Shown piece after piece: positions 9,006 to 17,980 of a stretch of DNA of 64,000 nucleotides. The notes beneath the pieces were generated by a model. The model was not told the origin of the DNA, made no database searches, and was given only the letters and a program-made list of their open reading frames with translations. Both the position numbers and the translations under genes were made by a program. This DNA comes from Pseudomonas sp. LB-090624. Its GTDB lineage: Bacteria; Pseudomonadota; Gammaproteobacteria; Pseudomonadales; Pseudomonadaceae. The stretch spans positions 26,257-90,256 of the forward strand of contig NZ_QJRL01000023.1 in the NCBI RefSeq assembly GCF_003205205.1, given 5' to 3'. The stretch's first letter is position 1, and each line of letters starts with the position of its first letter.

Positions 9006-9853
9006 GCAGAATGCTCCTCCAACAACTCACGAATGACCGGCGCCAGATCACTGGCCGCCAGGCCTCTACCTTCTACCCCCAGACGCTCGCCAGCACAGGC
9101 ATGCAGCCAAGTGCCCAGGCAGGCCGCGCTCCAGGCGTCCAGGCCTTGGGCCAATAGCGCCGCCAGAACGCCAGTCAGCACATCGCCCAGGCCGGCCCCG
9201 GCCATTGCCGGGTGGCCACGCTCGCACAGCGCCAGCTGGCCGCCCGGGTTCGCCACCAGCGTGCCGGCCCCCTTCAGGACACAGACGCTGTTGTAACGGC
9301 GCGCCAGCTTGCGTGCCGCCCCCGGGCGGTCAGCCTGCACCGCCTCGGTGGATATGCCCAGCAGACGTGCTGCCTCCCCAGGGTGCGGGGTCAGGATGCT
9401 GCCACTGGGCAGGGCCAGCGGAGTGCGCGCCAGCAGGTTCAAGGCGTCGGCGTCCCACACCTGCGGCCGCTCGGCATGGGCCACGGCCGACAACAGGCTA
9501 CGGCCCCACGCCGCCTGCCCAAGGCCAGGGCCGACCACCAGCACCGTGGCGCGCTCCAGCACCCCCATCAGCTGGTTGGCCGAACTGGCGCCCAGGCACA
9601 TGACCTCAGGCAGGCGCGCCAGGCTCGCGGCCACATGTTCGGGCCGGGTCGCGACGCTGACCAACCCGGCGCCGCAGCGCAGGGCGGCTTCGGCGCTTAG
9701 CAATACCGCGCCACCGGTGCCGAGGTCGCCACCGACCACCAGCACATGGCCAAAGTCGCCTTTATGCGCATGCGCATCCCGCGCCGGCAGGTGTGCGACG
9801 GTCACGCTGCTGAGCTGTTGCGGGGCATTGTCGGGGTGTTTGGTCTGCGGCAT
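8993..9853 (-). CDS. nnrD: ADP-dependent NAD(P)H-hydrate dehydratase (stand-alone YjeF C-terminal domain)
   Basis: The 286-residue protein carries carbohydrate-kinase-like motifs: HKGDFGHVLVVGGDLGTGG near the N-terminus, TPHPGEAARLLG, and GHPAMAGAGLGDVLTGVLAAL near the C-terminus. It reconverts S-NAD(P)HX to NAD(P)H using ADP. E. coli Nnr is bifunctional with an N-terminal epimerase; that half is absent here, and only 65 bases separate this start from divergent queG. A start 21 codons upstream is possible but would reach into the queG leader. Confidence 0.9.
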   Translation of the reverse strand: MPQTKHPDNAPQQLSSVTVAHLPARDAHAHKGDFGHVLVVGGDLGTGGAVLLSAEAALRCGAGLVSVATRPEHVAASLARLPEVMCLGASSANQLMGVLERATVLVVGPGLGQAAWGRSLLSAVAHAERPQVWDADALNLLARTPLALPSGSILTPHPGEAARLLGISTEAVQADRPGAARKLARRYNSVCVLKGAGTLVANPGGQLALCERGHPAMAGAGLGDVLTGVLAALLAQGLDAWSAACLGTWLHACAGERLGVEGRGLAASDLAPVIRELLEEHSACLA

Positions 9854-9918
9854 GGGGTCAAAGGCTCCAATGTCTGGCAGAATTATACGCACCTGAGCCC
9901 GTATTGCCTTGCCCATCC

Positions 9919-10983
9919 ATGTCCGCGTCTACACCTGACCTCGCCCAACTGGCCCAATCGATCAAGAACTGGGGCCAGGAACTCGGTTTTGCCCACGTTG
10001 GCATCGCCGGGGTCGACCTTGGCGAACACGAACACCACCTGCAGCGCTGGCTCGACGCCGGCTACCAGGGCGAAATGGAGTACCTGGGCGCCCACGGCAG
10101 CAAAAGGTCGCACCCCGACCAACTGATCCCGGGTACGGTGCGCGTGGTCTCGCTGCGCATGGACTACCTGCCCGGCGACACCCAGATGGCCCAGCGCCTG
10201 GCCCAACCAGAGAAAGCCTACGTGTCGCGCTACGCGCTGGGCCGCGACTACCACAAGCTGGTACGCAAACGCGTGCAGTTCCTGGCTGACCGCATTCAGG
10301 AAGCCATCGGCCCGTTCGGCTACCGAGCTTTCGTCGACAGCGCCCCGGTACTGGAAAAAGCCTTGGCCGAGCAAGCCGGGTTGGGCTGGATCGGCAAGAA
10401 TACCCTGCTGCTCAACCGCAAGGCGGGCAGTTACTTCTTCCTCGCCGAACTGTTCGTCGACCTGCCGCTGCCGGTGGACGAAGCCACCACCAGTGAACAC
10501 TGCGGCCGCTGCCAGGCCTGCCTGGACGTCTGCCCGACCCAGGCTTTTGTCGGGCCCTATGTACTGGACGCGCGGCGCTGCATCTCGTACCTGACCATCG
10601 AGCTGAGGGGGCCGATCCCGGTGGAGTTGCGTTCGATGATGGGCAACCGGGTGTTCGGTTGCGATGACTGCCAGATCGTCTGCCCGTGGAACCGCTTTGC
10701 CAAGCACAGCCAGGAGCAGGACTTCCAACCCCGGCACGGGCTGGAGAATGCCGAGTTGGCGCAGATGTTCCTGTGGGATGAGCGCACCTTCCTGCGCAAG
10801 ACCGAGGGCGGGCCGTTGCGGCGGGCGGGTTATGAGCGGTTCTTGCGCAACCTGGCGGTGGGGTTGGGCAACGCGCCATCGACGATTCCGGTGATCGAGG
10901 CGCTGAAGGCACGGCGTGACGATGAATCGGAACTGGTGCGCGAGCATGTCGAGTGGGCGCTAGCCCGACACGGAGCGCAATAG
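9919..10983 (+). CDS. queG: Epoxyqueuosine reductase QueG
   Basis: The 354-residue protein has a cobalamin-binding N-terminal domain, AFVDSAPVLEKALAEQAG with the presumed catalytic Asp, and two [4Fe-4S] ferredoxin-like clusters (CGRCQACLDVCP and CDDCQIVCPWN). It performs the last step of queuosine synthesis in tRNA, reducing epoxyqueuosine. The ATG before SASTPDLAQ is preferred over one five codons upstream. It is transcribed away from nnrD. Confidence 0.96.
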   Translation: MSASTPDLAQLAQSIKNWGQELGFAHVGIAGVDLGEHEHHLQRWLDAGYQGEMEYLGAHGSKRSHPDQLIPGTVRVVSLRMDYLPGDTQMAQRLAQPEKAYVSRYALGRDYHKLVRKRVQFLADRIQEAIGPFGYRAFVDSAPVLEKALAEQAGLGWIGKNTLLLNRKAGSYFFLAELFVDLPLPVDEATTSEHCGRCQACLDVCPTQAFVGPYVLDARRCISYLTIELRGPIPVELRSMMGNRVFGCDDCQIVCPWNRFAKHSQEQDFQPRHGLENAELAQMFLWDERTFLRKTEGGPLRRAGYERFLRNLAVGLGNAPSTIPVIEALKARRDDESELVREHVEWALARHGAQ

Positions 10984-11033
10984 CGACCAGCCTCAGCGCT
11001 CAAACAGGGGCCATGTTGCGCCCGCAAACTCCG

Positions 11034-11645
11034 TCACTGCTGGTCGTTGTAGTGGAACTTGGGCATTTCCCAGTGAAAGCGGATCGCCAACAGCCGCACC
11101 AGAAAGCCACCAAACAGGGTCAGCAGCATCGCCTGCTCTGCCGGCACCTTGAAATATACGCACCCCAGGTAGAACCAAGCCGCTGCAAACGACACGCTGG
11201 CATACAGCTCACGGCGGAAGACCAGCGGGATGTCGTTGCAGAAGATGTCGCGCAAGATCCCGCCAAACACCCCGGTGATCACCCCGCTGATCGACGCCAC
11301 CAGCATGCCCTGCCCCATCTCCAGCGCGGTCATGCAGCCAATCAGGGTAAACGCCACCAGGCCCAGGGCATCCAGCACCAGGAACAGCGAACGCAGGCGG
11401 CGCATCATCGGCGCGATGAAGATGGTCAGCAATGCGGCCAGGCTGGTCAGGACCAGGTACTCAGGGTGCTTGACCCAGGTCAGCGGGTAGTGCCCGAGCA
11501 GCACGTCGCGCACCGAGCCGCCCCCCAGGGCGGTGACACAGGCGATCAGCACCACGCCAAACCAGTCCATGCCTCGACGCCCGGCGGACAGCGCACCGGT
11601 CATGGCTTCGGCGGTGATGGCGATGAGGTAGAGCATCAACAACAT
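11034..11645 (-). CDS. TRIC-family (UPF0126) cation-channel-like membrane protein
   Basis: The 203-residue, strongly hydrophobic protein has about seven predicted membrane segments arranged as two similar halves. The first half contains MDWFGVVLIACVTALGGGSVRD, and a GGILRD motif marks the second. Prokaryotic TRIC homologues form trimeric monovalent-cation channels; the physiological role in Pseudomonas is not established. It converges with queG across a 50-base gap, and its upstream neighbour on the same strand is orn. Confidence 0.85.
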   Translation of the reverse strand: MLLMLYLIAITAEAMTGALSAGRRGMDWFGVVLIACVTALGGGSVRDVLLGHYPLTWVKHPEYLVLTSLAALLTIFIAPMMRRLRSLFLVLDALGLVAFTLIGCMTALEMGQGMLVASISGVITGVFGGILRDIFCNDIPLVFRRELYASVSFAAAWFYLGCVYFKVPAEQAMLLTLFGGFLVRLLAIRFHWEMPKFHYNDQQ

Positions 11646-11705
11646 GGTGCAGGTCCGTGCGAGAAGGGCGCGCAGTCTAACCAGTTGCCCAAGGCACCAA
11701 AAGGG

Positions 11706-11728
11706 GGCGCAGACAGAATATCTGCGCC
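11706..11728 (-). terminator. Hairpin terminator downstream of orn
   Basis: On the minus strand an 8-bp stem (GGCGCAGA / TCTGCGCC) with a 7-nt loop lies eight bases after the orn stop and is followed by CCCTTTT. This short T tract makes it a moderate intrinsic terminator. Confidence 0.6.
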
Positions 11729-11736
11729 ATTACGGC

Positions 11737-12279
11737 TCACACCTTGATGAAGTGCTGGCGGTAGTGCCGCAGCTCGGCGATCGATTCGCGGATGTCGTCC
11801 AGCGCTAGGTGGGTATTGCCCTTCTTGAAGCTGTCACGCACATCTGGCGCCCAGCGCGCGGCCAGCTCTTTCAGCGTGGAGACATCCAGGTTGCGGTAGT
11901 GGAAGTAGTTTTCCAGGTTGCGCATGTGGCGGTAGAGGAAGCGTCGATCCTGGCAGATGCTGTTGCCGCAGATCGGCGACTTGCCTTTCGGCACCCACTG
12001 TTCAAAGAAGGCGATGGTCTGCGCCTCGGCCTCGGCCATGCCGACCTGGCTCTCGCGCACGCGCTGGGTCAGGCCCGAGGCGCCGTGGGTGCGGGTGTTC
12101 CACTCATCCATGCGCGCCAGCACTTCATCACTGTGGTGGATGGCAATCACCGGGCCTTCGGCCAGGGTGTTCAGTTCACTGTCGGTGACGATGGTGGCCA
12201 TCTCGATAATGACGTCGCTGTCCGGATCCAGGCCGGTCATTTCCAGGTCGATCCAGATCAGGTTCTGTGGGTTTTGCAT
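11737..12279 (-). CDS. orn: Oligoribonuclease Orn
   Basis: The 180-residue DEDDh 3'-5' exonuclease has LIWIDLEMTGLDPD at the N-terminus (first catalytic Asp and Glu), an internal HxxxD-type element, and LALDDIRESI near the C-terminus. It degrades short RNAs, and in Pseudomonas it clears pGpG, the breakdown product of c-di-GMP, as well as nanoRNAs. The ATG before QNPQNL is chosen over an upstream start nine codons earlier. It is divergent from rsgA. Confidence 0.97.
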   Translation of the reverse strand: MQNPQNLIWIDLEMTGLDPDSDVIIEMATIVTDSELNTLAEGPVIAIHHSDEVLARMDEWNTRTHGASGLTQRVRESQVGMAEAEAQTIAFFEQWVPKGKSPICGNSICQDRRFLYRHMRNLENYFHYRNLDVSTLKELAARWAPDVRDSFKKGNTHLALDDIRESIAELRHYRQHFIKV

Positions 12280-12443
12280 GCAGAGGCTCCTCATATAGGC
12301 CGTCATATTAGCCTAGTGGCCAAGGCGCGCCCATTCACTGCGCGGCCACAACACACAAGGTAAGCCAAATAGTCCAACGCCTGGCGTGCTAAACTGCATG
12401 CCGTTTTCAATGCCCTACCCCGGGCCTCTCTCACGGTACTTTC

Positions 12444-13463
12444 ATGGCCAAACGCCAGCTCAATCGCCGCCAGAACTGGCGGATCGAAAAAATCCAGGGT
12501 GAGCGCGCCGCTCGCGCCGCCAAACGCGAGCAGCACGTGCTGCAGGAACTGGAAGGCGGCGACCTGGGGCCAGAGCAATTGGGCCTGGTGATCGCGCACT
12601 TTGGCGTGCAAGTAGAAGTTGAAGCCCAGGATGGCGAAACCGCGGGCCAGGTGTTCCGCTGCCATTTGCGCGCCAACCTGCCGGCGCTGGTCACCGGCGA
12701 CCGTGTCGTGTGGCGTGCGGGTAACCAGGGCATCGGCGTAATCGTGGCGCAAATGCCGCGCAGCACCGAGCTGTGCCGGCCGAACAACCATGGTCAACTC
12801 AAGCCGGTGGCTGCCAACGTCGACCTGATCGTGATCGTGTTCGCCCCGGCCCCGGAACCACACCCGAACCTGATCGACCGTTATCTGGTAGCGGCCGAGC
12901 ACGCCGGCCTGCGCCCGCTGCTGCTGCTGAACAAGGCCGACCTGATCAACGACGAGAACGGCCCTGGCCTGCATGCGCTGCTGCAGGTGTACCGCGAGCT
13001 GGGCTACCCGCTGCTGGAAGTATCGGCGCACTACGGTGATGGCATGCAGCGCCTGCAACAGCAGCTTGACGGCCACATCAGCGTGTTCGTCGGCCAGTCG
13101 GGGGTGGGCAAGTCGTCACTGGTCAACAGCCTGCTGCCGGAGGCTGGCACCCGTGTCGGCGACCTGTCGGAATGGTCGGGTCAGGGCACTCACACCACCA
13201 CCACTGCGCGCCTGTACCACTTCCCCAACGGTGGCGACCTGATCGACTCGCCGGGTATCCGCGAGTTCGGACTTGGCCATGTCAGCCGCGACGACGTGGA
13301 GGATGGCTTCATCGAGTTCCGCGACCTGTTCGGCACCTGCCGCTTCCGCGATTGCAAGCATGACCGTGAACCGGGCTGCGCATTGCTCAAGGCGCTGGAC
13401 GAGGGGCGGATCAAGCCGCAGCGCATGAACAGCTACCGCTCGATCATCGCCAGCTTGACTTGA
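12444..13463 (+). CDS. rsgA: Ribosome small-subunit GTPase RsgA
   Basis: This is a 339-residue circularly permuted GTPase: an OB-fold comes first, G4 (NKAD) precedes G1 (GQSGVGKSSL), and G3 is DSPGIREF. A C-terminal zinc site CRFRDCKHDREPGC follows. It assists late 30S maturation and subunit release. It is transcribed divergently from orn, an arrangement conserved in pseudomonads. Confidence 0.97.
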   Translation: MAKRQLNRRQNWRIEKIQGERAARAAKREQHVLQELEGGDLGPEQLGLVIAHFGVQVEVEAQDGETAGQVFRCHLRANLPALVTGDRVVWRAGNQGIGVIVAQMPRSTELCRPNNHGQLKPVAANVDLIVIVFAPAPEPHPNLIDRYLVAAEHAGLRPLLLLNKADLINDENGPGLHALLQVYRELGYPLLEVSAHYGDGMQRLQQQLDGHISVFVGQSGVGKSSLVNSLLPEAGTRVGDLSEWSGQGTHTTTTARLYHFPNGGDLIDSPGIREFGLGHVSRDDVEDGFIEFRDLFGTCRFRDCKHDREPGCALLKALDEGRIKPQRMNSYRSIIASLT

Positions 13464-13555
13464 AACAGCTGCTCTCGCCGTCGGATTTGCGCTCGCTCTC
13501 ACAGGCGCTTCAACCTTTCCGCCAAGCCCCTGTCAGCCCTGATGCCGCCAAGGAC

Positions 13556-14596
13556 CTACTGCTCCTTGGTTTCATCCATCTTCAGCGTGCCATCTTCAAA
13601 GATGTTCAGCTTCTGGCGCAGCTCACGCGGTTGCATCGGCGGCTGTTCAGTTGCCCCTGGAGCAGCCGGTGCCGAAGCCCCTGGCGCAGCACCACTGGCT
13701 GGCGCTGCAGGAGCAGTTGGCGCCGCTGGAGGTGTTTCCGGCGCACCCTGCTCACCTTCGATATTGCGCTGGGCCTTCTTGGTCAGCACGATGATGTCGA
13801 TACGGCGGTTAACCGGGTTGAACGGGTCCTTGCGGTCGAACAGCGATGACGAGGCGTAACCCACCACCCGCGCCACCTGGCCATCCGGGTAACCCCCGGC
13901 TACCAAGGCTCGGCGCGCGGCATTGGCACGATTGGCCGACAGTTCCCAGTTGCCGAACTCGCCACTGCCAGCGTACGGCTTGGCGTCGGTGTGGCCGCTG
14001 ATGCTGATCTTGTTCGGCACTGCCTTGATGGTGTCTGCCATGGCCAGCAGGATGTCTTCGAAGTATGGCTGCAAGCGCGCACTGCCGATGTCGAACATCG
14101 GCCGGTTCTCGGCGTCCATGATCTGAATACGCAAGCCGTCCTGGGTGATTTCGAACAGGATCTGGTCCTTGAACTTCTGCAGCTGCGGGTTCTCTTCCAC
14201 CTTGTTCTGCAGTTCTTGCAGCAGCAGCTCCAGGCGCTCACGCTCGACCTGCTCGGCCATGGTCTCGACCTGCTCCTTGTTCAGCTCGACCGTGGTGTCG
14301 GGAGTAGGTTCGGACTTCACTTCCGGATTGATGGTCTTTTCCGGTGCCAGCTCAGGAGAGCCGCCCAGGTCGATGACATAGGGCGTACCGCTTTCCGAAA
14401 AGCCGATCGGGTCCTTGAAATAGCCGGCAATCGCAATCTTCTGTTCCGGCGTGGCCGTGGACATCAGCCACAGCACCAGGAAGAACGCCATCATCGCCGT
14501 GGCGAAGTCGGCGAAGGCGATTTTCCAGGCGCCGCCGTGGTGGCCGCCGCCAAAGCGCTTTACGCGCTTGACGATAATGGGCTGGTTGTTCTCCAT
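13556..14596 (-). CDS. motB: Flagellar motor stator protein MotB
   Basis: The 346-residue protein has a basic N-terminus, one membrane span with the proton-carrying Asp at residue 30 in FADFATAMMAFFLVLW, a plug/linker region, and an OmpA-like peptidoglycan-binding domain (ISGHTDAKPY to about residue 270). An unusually long Ala/Pro-rich tail (about 280-325) follows. With MotA it forms the H+-driven stator. It starts three bases after the motA stop. It is far from the main flagellar clusters, as is usual in Pseudomonas. Confidence 0.97.
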   Translation of the reverse strand: MENNQPIIVKRVKRFGGGHHGGAWKIAFADFATAMMAFFLVLWLMSTATPEQKIAIAGYFKDPIGFSESGTPYVIDLGGSPELAPEKTINPEVKSEPTPDTTVELNKEQVETMAEQVERERLELLLQELQNKVEENPQLQKFKDQILFEITQDGLRIQIMDAENRPMFDIGSARLQPYFEDILLAMADTIKAVPNKISISGHTDAKPYAGSGEFGNWELSANRANAARRALVAGGYPDGQVARVVGYASSSLFDRKDPFNPVNRRIDIIVLTKKAQRNIEGEQGAPETPPAAPTAPAAPASGAAPGASAPAAPGATEQPPMQPRELRQKLNIFEDGTLKMDETKEQ

Positions 14597-14599
14597 GAC

Positions 14600-15451
14600 T
14601 CAGCGACCGCGAACCGCTTGTTCCAGTTCGGCGAAGCTCGGGCGGTGCTTGGGGTACAGCACCTTGCGCCCGAACTCGACCGCCAGCGAAGGCGGCATGC
14701 CCGAGGCCGAGGCTACCAGCGAAGCCTTGATCGATTCGTACAGGTTCAGCTCTTCCTTGGCATCGTGCTCCAGGCACTTGGCCAGCGGGCCGAAGAAGCC
14801 GTAGGCCGCGAGAATACCGAAGAAGGTACCGACCAGCGCCGCACCCACGTGCATGCCGATGGCTGCCTGGTCACCCTCGCCCAGCGAAGCCATGGTCACC
14901 ACGATACCCAGTACCGCCGCAACAATACCGAAGCCAGGCATGCCGTCAGCGATGCCGGTCACCGCGTGGGACGGGTGTTCCAGCTCTTCCTTCATGCTCA
15001 GCAGCTCCATGTCGAACAGGCCCTCGAGCTCGTGGGGGGCCATGTTGCCGGTGGACATGATGCGCAGGTAGTCGCAAACGAACGCGGTCATGCGCTCGTC
15101 GGCCAGCACCGTCGGGTACTTGGCAAAGATCGGGCTGGCTGAAGCGTCCTCGATGTCGGCCTCGATGGCCATCATGCCTTCGCGACGGCTTTTGTTGAGG
15201 ATCTCGTATACCAGCCCAAGTACCTCCAGGTAGAAGGCATGGCTGAAGCGCGAGCCGAACATCTTCATCGACTTCTTGATGACGTGCATGGTCATGTGGC
15301 CAGGGTTGGCCTGCAGGAATGCACCAAAGGCCGCACCGCCGATGATCAGTACTTCGAACGGCTGGATCAGCGCTGCGATCTTGCCGTGGGAGAGCACGTA
15401 GCCGCCGAGCACGCTCGCGAATACGACGATGATGCCGATAATTTTAGCCAT
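14600..15451 (-). CDS. motA: Flagellar motor stator protein MotA
   Basis: The 283-residue membrane protein has four spans. A conserved cytoplasmic loop precedes PGFGIVAAVLGIVVTM, and a final span contains GTFFGILAAYGFFGPLA, with the functionally important prolines present. It conducts protons with MotB and pushes on FliG. It is the first gene of the motAB pair and is divergent from the HDOD gene, with a 130-base shared upstream region. Confidence 0.97.
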   Translation of the reverse strand: MAKIIGIIVVFASVLGGYVLSHGKIAALIQPFEVLIIGGAAFGAFLQANPGHMTMHVIKKSMKMFGSRFSHAFYLEVLGLVYEILNKSRREGMMAIEADIEDASASPIFAKYPTVLADERMTAFVCDYLRIMSTGNMAPHELEGLFDMELLSMKEELEHPSHAVTGIADGMPGFGIVAAVLGIVVTMASLGEGDQAAIGMHVGAALVGTFFGILAAYGFFGPLAKCLEHDAKEELNLYESIKASLVASASGMPPSLAVEFGRKVLYPKHRPSFAELEQAVRGR

Positions 15452-15581
15452 AGGTTCAAAGCACTTGCTGTCGTGGTCAAGGGGAGAGACGAGAGCTTTA
15501 AAACTCTTCTTCTACTTATCGGCAGAACTGCGCCAGACTATAGCCACATAATACGAAAAGCCAGTTCGGACTGATGTCAAT

Positions 15582-17117
15582 ATGCCAATTGAAACCAAGG
15601 TGCCCGCTCAGGCCCCGCGTACGCTAGAGGCCTGGGTAAAACTGCTCGAAAGCGTTCGTATTCCCGTGCCGAAGCATAGCTACGACCGGGTCATGGCCGC
15701 CATCCACGATAGCCGCCGCTCACTGCGCGACATCGCCGAACTGATGCAGGATAGCCCGGCCTTGGTACTGTCGGTGATGCGCGAAGCCAATCATCCCACC
15801 AATGCGAGCCTGGCAGAGCCCGCCGAGAGCCTGGAAGTCGCCCTCAACCGCCTGGGCCTGGAACGCAGTGAAGAACTGCTCAAGCGCCTGCCTGCGGTGC
15901 CTGTCGAAGAGATCCCGCCAGTGCTCAGCCAGTTCCAGCTGATCAGCCAACACGCCTCGCAGCAGGCCAGCGGCTTGTTCGCCAGTCGCCTGGCGCGGCT
16001 GTGGCAGGAGATTCACTGGGGCAGCCTGTTGTTCCTGTCACCCCTCTGGCCGCTGGCCCTCGCCTACCCCAAGCTGCTCGACACCTGGGAGTTGCGGGTT
16101 ATCCACAAAGGGGAAGAGGCCGCCCACGTCGAGGAAGAACTGTTTGGCGTGCGCATCATGGCGCTGTGCCGGACCATGGCCGAGTACTGGCGCTTGCCCC
16201 AGTGGGTCACCCAGGGGTACCGCCTGCTGCTGGAAGAGCGCGAGCAACTGGCCCAGGTGCTGAGCATCGCCCGCGACGAAGACCTGCTCAGCCAGCAGCA
16301 CCGCCTGGACGCCGAGCCCGGCCTGCGCCGCTGGTTCAACCAGCCGGCCAATACCGTACTACTGGCCAACAACCTGGCCCTGGCGGCACAGGTCGGCTGG
16401 GACAACCCGCACCTGCTGCGCTGGCAGCTACTGACTGCGCTGTACCTGCAAACCTCGCTGGAAGACGTCCAGCAGCAGGTGCACCAGCAGGCTGCCGCGA
16501 GCGCCCGGCGCCACGCCCGACACGCGCTGTTCCATCCGGCCGAAGCGCTGATCTGGCCGTGGCACCAGCGCCGCCCGCATCCGGACATGCTGGCCCCGCC
16601 ACCGCCCAGCAGCGAGGAGTTGGCGCGCTGGCGCACTCAGTGCCAGCACCTGCTGGCCCAACCCAGCCCGTTCACCAATACCGTGCACCTGGCCACCCAG
16701 GCCAAGGAAGCCCTGCTCGCCTGCGGCATGCAACGCATCATGCTGCTGGGCCTGGACAAGGCCAGCGACTACCTGCGGGTGCAGCAGATTGCCGGCCTGC
16801 CCAAGGAAGCTGGCGCGCTGGCGCTCCAGGTATCGGAGAACAAACTGCTGCAAAAGCTGCTGAGCCAGGCCGGGCAATTGCGCATCACCCCGGAAAACCA
16901 CAGCCAGTTCTCGGTTCTGCTGCCCGCACCGCTGCGTGCCCTGTTCCGCAGCGAACATGTGCTGCTGCGCTCGCTGGCGGTCAACGACCAGGTGCTGATG
17001 CTGCTGGTGGCCGACCAGGGTTGCCGGCCATTGGCCGATATCAGCGTGCAAGCCTTCGGCAAGACCGCGCAATGCATCGAGCGGGCGCTGTCGGTGTTTG
17101 CCAACCGCAAAGTCTGA
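15582..17117 (+). CDS. HDOD-domain signalling/regulatory protein
   Basis: The 511-residue soluble protein has an HDOD domain in its N-terminal half (about residues 20-240, including SLRDIAELMQDSPALVLSVMREAN and ALNRLGLERSEELL). The C-terminal part (about 340-500) looks like a sensory GAF-type fold, though this is only suggested by its pattern. HDOD proteins lack the HD catalytic residues and act through protein interactions in motility, c-di-GMP or stress signalling. The gene is divergent from motAB and 44 bases ahead of the rhodanese and psd genes. Its target is unknown. Confidence 0.8.
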   Translation: MPIETKVPAQAPRTLEAWVKLLESVRIPVPKHSYDRVMAAIHDSRRSLRDIAELMQDSPALVLSVMREANHPTNASLAEPAESLEVALNRLGLERSEELLKRLPAVPVEEIPPVLSQFQLISQHASQQASGLFASRLARLWQEIHWGSLLFLSPLWPLALAYPKLLDTWELRVIHKGEEAAHVEEELFGVRIMALCRTMAEYWRLPQWVTQGYRLLLEEREQLAQVLSIARDEDLLSQQHRLDAEPGLRRWFNQPANTVLLANNLALAAQVGWDNPHLLRWQLLTALYLQTSLEDVQQQVHQQAAASARRHARHALFHPAEALIWPWHQRRPHPDMLAPPPPSSEELARWRTQCQHLLAQPSPFTNTVHLATQAKEALLACGMQRIMLLGLDKASDYLRVQQIAGLPKEAGALALQVSENKLLQKLLSQAGQLRITPENHSQFSVLLPAPLRALFRSEHVLLRSLAVNDQVLMLLVADQGCRPLADISVQAFGKTAQCIERALSVFANRKV

Positions 17118-17161
17118 GCCTTGCGCTACAATCGCCCTTCTTTCCACACTGGAGACCGTGG

Positions 17162-17971
17162 ATGACTGACTTTTCCGGCCTGCCGCTGGTGATCGACGCC
17201 GCAGACCTGCTGCCACGCCTGGACTCACCGCAGCTGATCCTGGTCGACCTGAGCAGCGCCAACCGCTATGTCAGCGGGCATATCCCTGGCGCGCGCTTTG
17301 TCGAAGGCAAGCGCACGCAGCTTGGCCAGCCACCCGCGCCCGGGTTGCTGCCAGCCTTGGGTGATCTGGAAAAGCTGTTCAGCGAACTCGGGCATCGTGA
17401 CGATGCGGTCTATGTGGTGTACGACGATGAGGGCGGCGGCTGGGCCGGGCGCTTCATCTGGATACTCGACGTGATCGGCCACACGCGTTACCACTACCTC
17501 AATGGCGGTATCCAGGCCTGGCCGGCAGACAAGCTGTCCACCGAAGTGCCCGCCAACGGCAACAGCCCGGTGCACCTGCGCATCGACACCGCCCCCACCG
17601 CCACCCGCGAGTACCTGCAGAGCCGCCTGGGCGCCGATGACCTGGTCATCTGGGACGCTCGCGGCCCGCAGGAATTCAGCGGTGAGAAGGTACTGGCAGC
17701 CAAAGGGGGGCACATCCCCGGGGCGATCAACTTCGAATGGACCGCCGGCATGGACCTCAACGACCACCTGCGCATTCGCAAGGACATCAAACAAGTCCTC
17801 GAGCAACTGGGCATCACCCCTGACAAGGAAGTGATCACCCATTGCCAGACCCACCGCCGCTCCGGCTTCACTTATCTGGTGGCCAAGGCCCTCGGCTACC
17901 CACGCGTCAAGGCCTACGCCGGCTCGTGGAGCGAATGGGGCAACCACCCGGACACGCCTGTAGAAGTTTAA
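17162..17971 (+). CDS. Two-domain rhodanese-like sulfurtransferase
   Basis: The 269-residue protein has two rhodanese modules. The first (about 1-130) lacks an active-site Cys. The second carries the loop HCQTHRRSG at about residue 225, with the presumed catalytic Cys. Such enzymes move sulfane sulfur (thiosulfate or mercaptopyruvate type); the acceptor is not known here. It starts 44 bases after the HDOD gene and ends nine bases before psd, so all three are probably one operon. Confidence 0.88.
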   Translation: MTDFSGLPLVIDAADLLPRLDSPQLILVDLSSANRYVSGHIPGARFVEGKRTQLGQPPAPGLLPALGDLEKLFSELGHRDDAVYVVYDDEGGGWAGRFIWILDVIGHTRYHYLNGGIQAWPADKLSTEVPANGNSPVHLRIDTAPTATREYLQSRLGADDLVIWDARGPQEFSGEKVLAAKGGHIPGAINFEWTAGMDLNDHLRIRKDIKQVLEQLGITPDKEVITHCQTHRRSGFTYLVAKALGYPRVKAYAGSWSEWGNHPDTPVEV

Positions 17972-17980
17972 GGAACCTGC

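Noticed and set aside
16001..17161. Upstream extension of the rhodanese frame
   Set aside because: It is an alternative frame inside the HDOD gene; the rhodanese ATG has its own position and family-like start.
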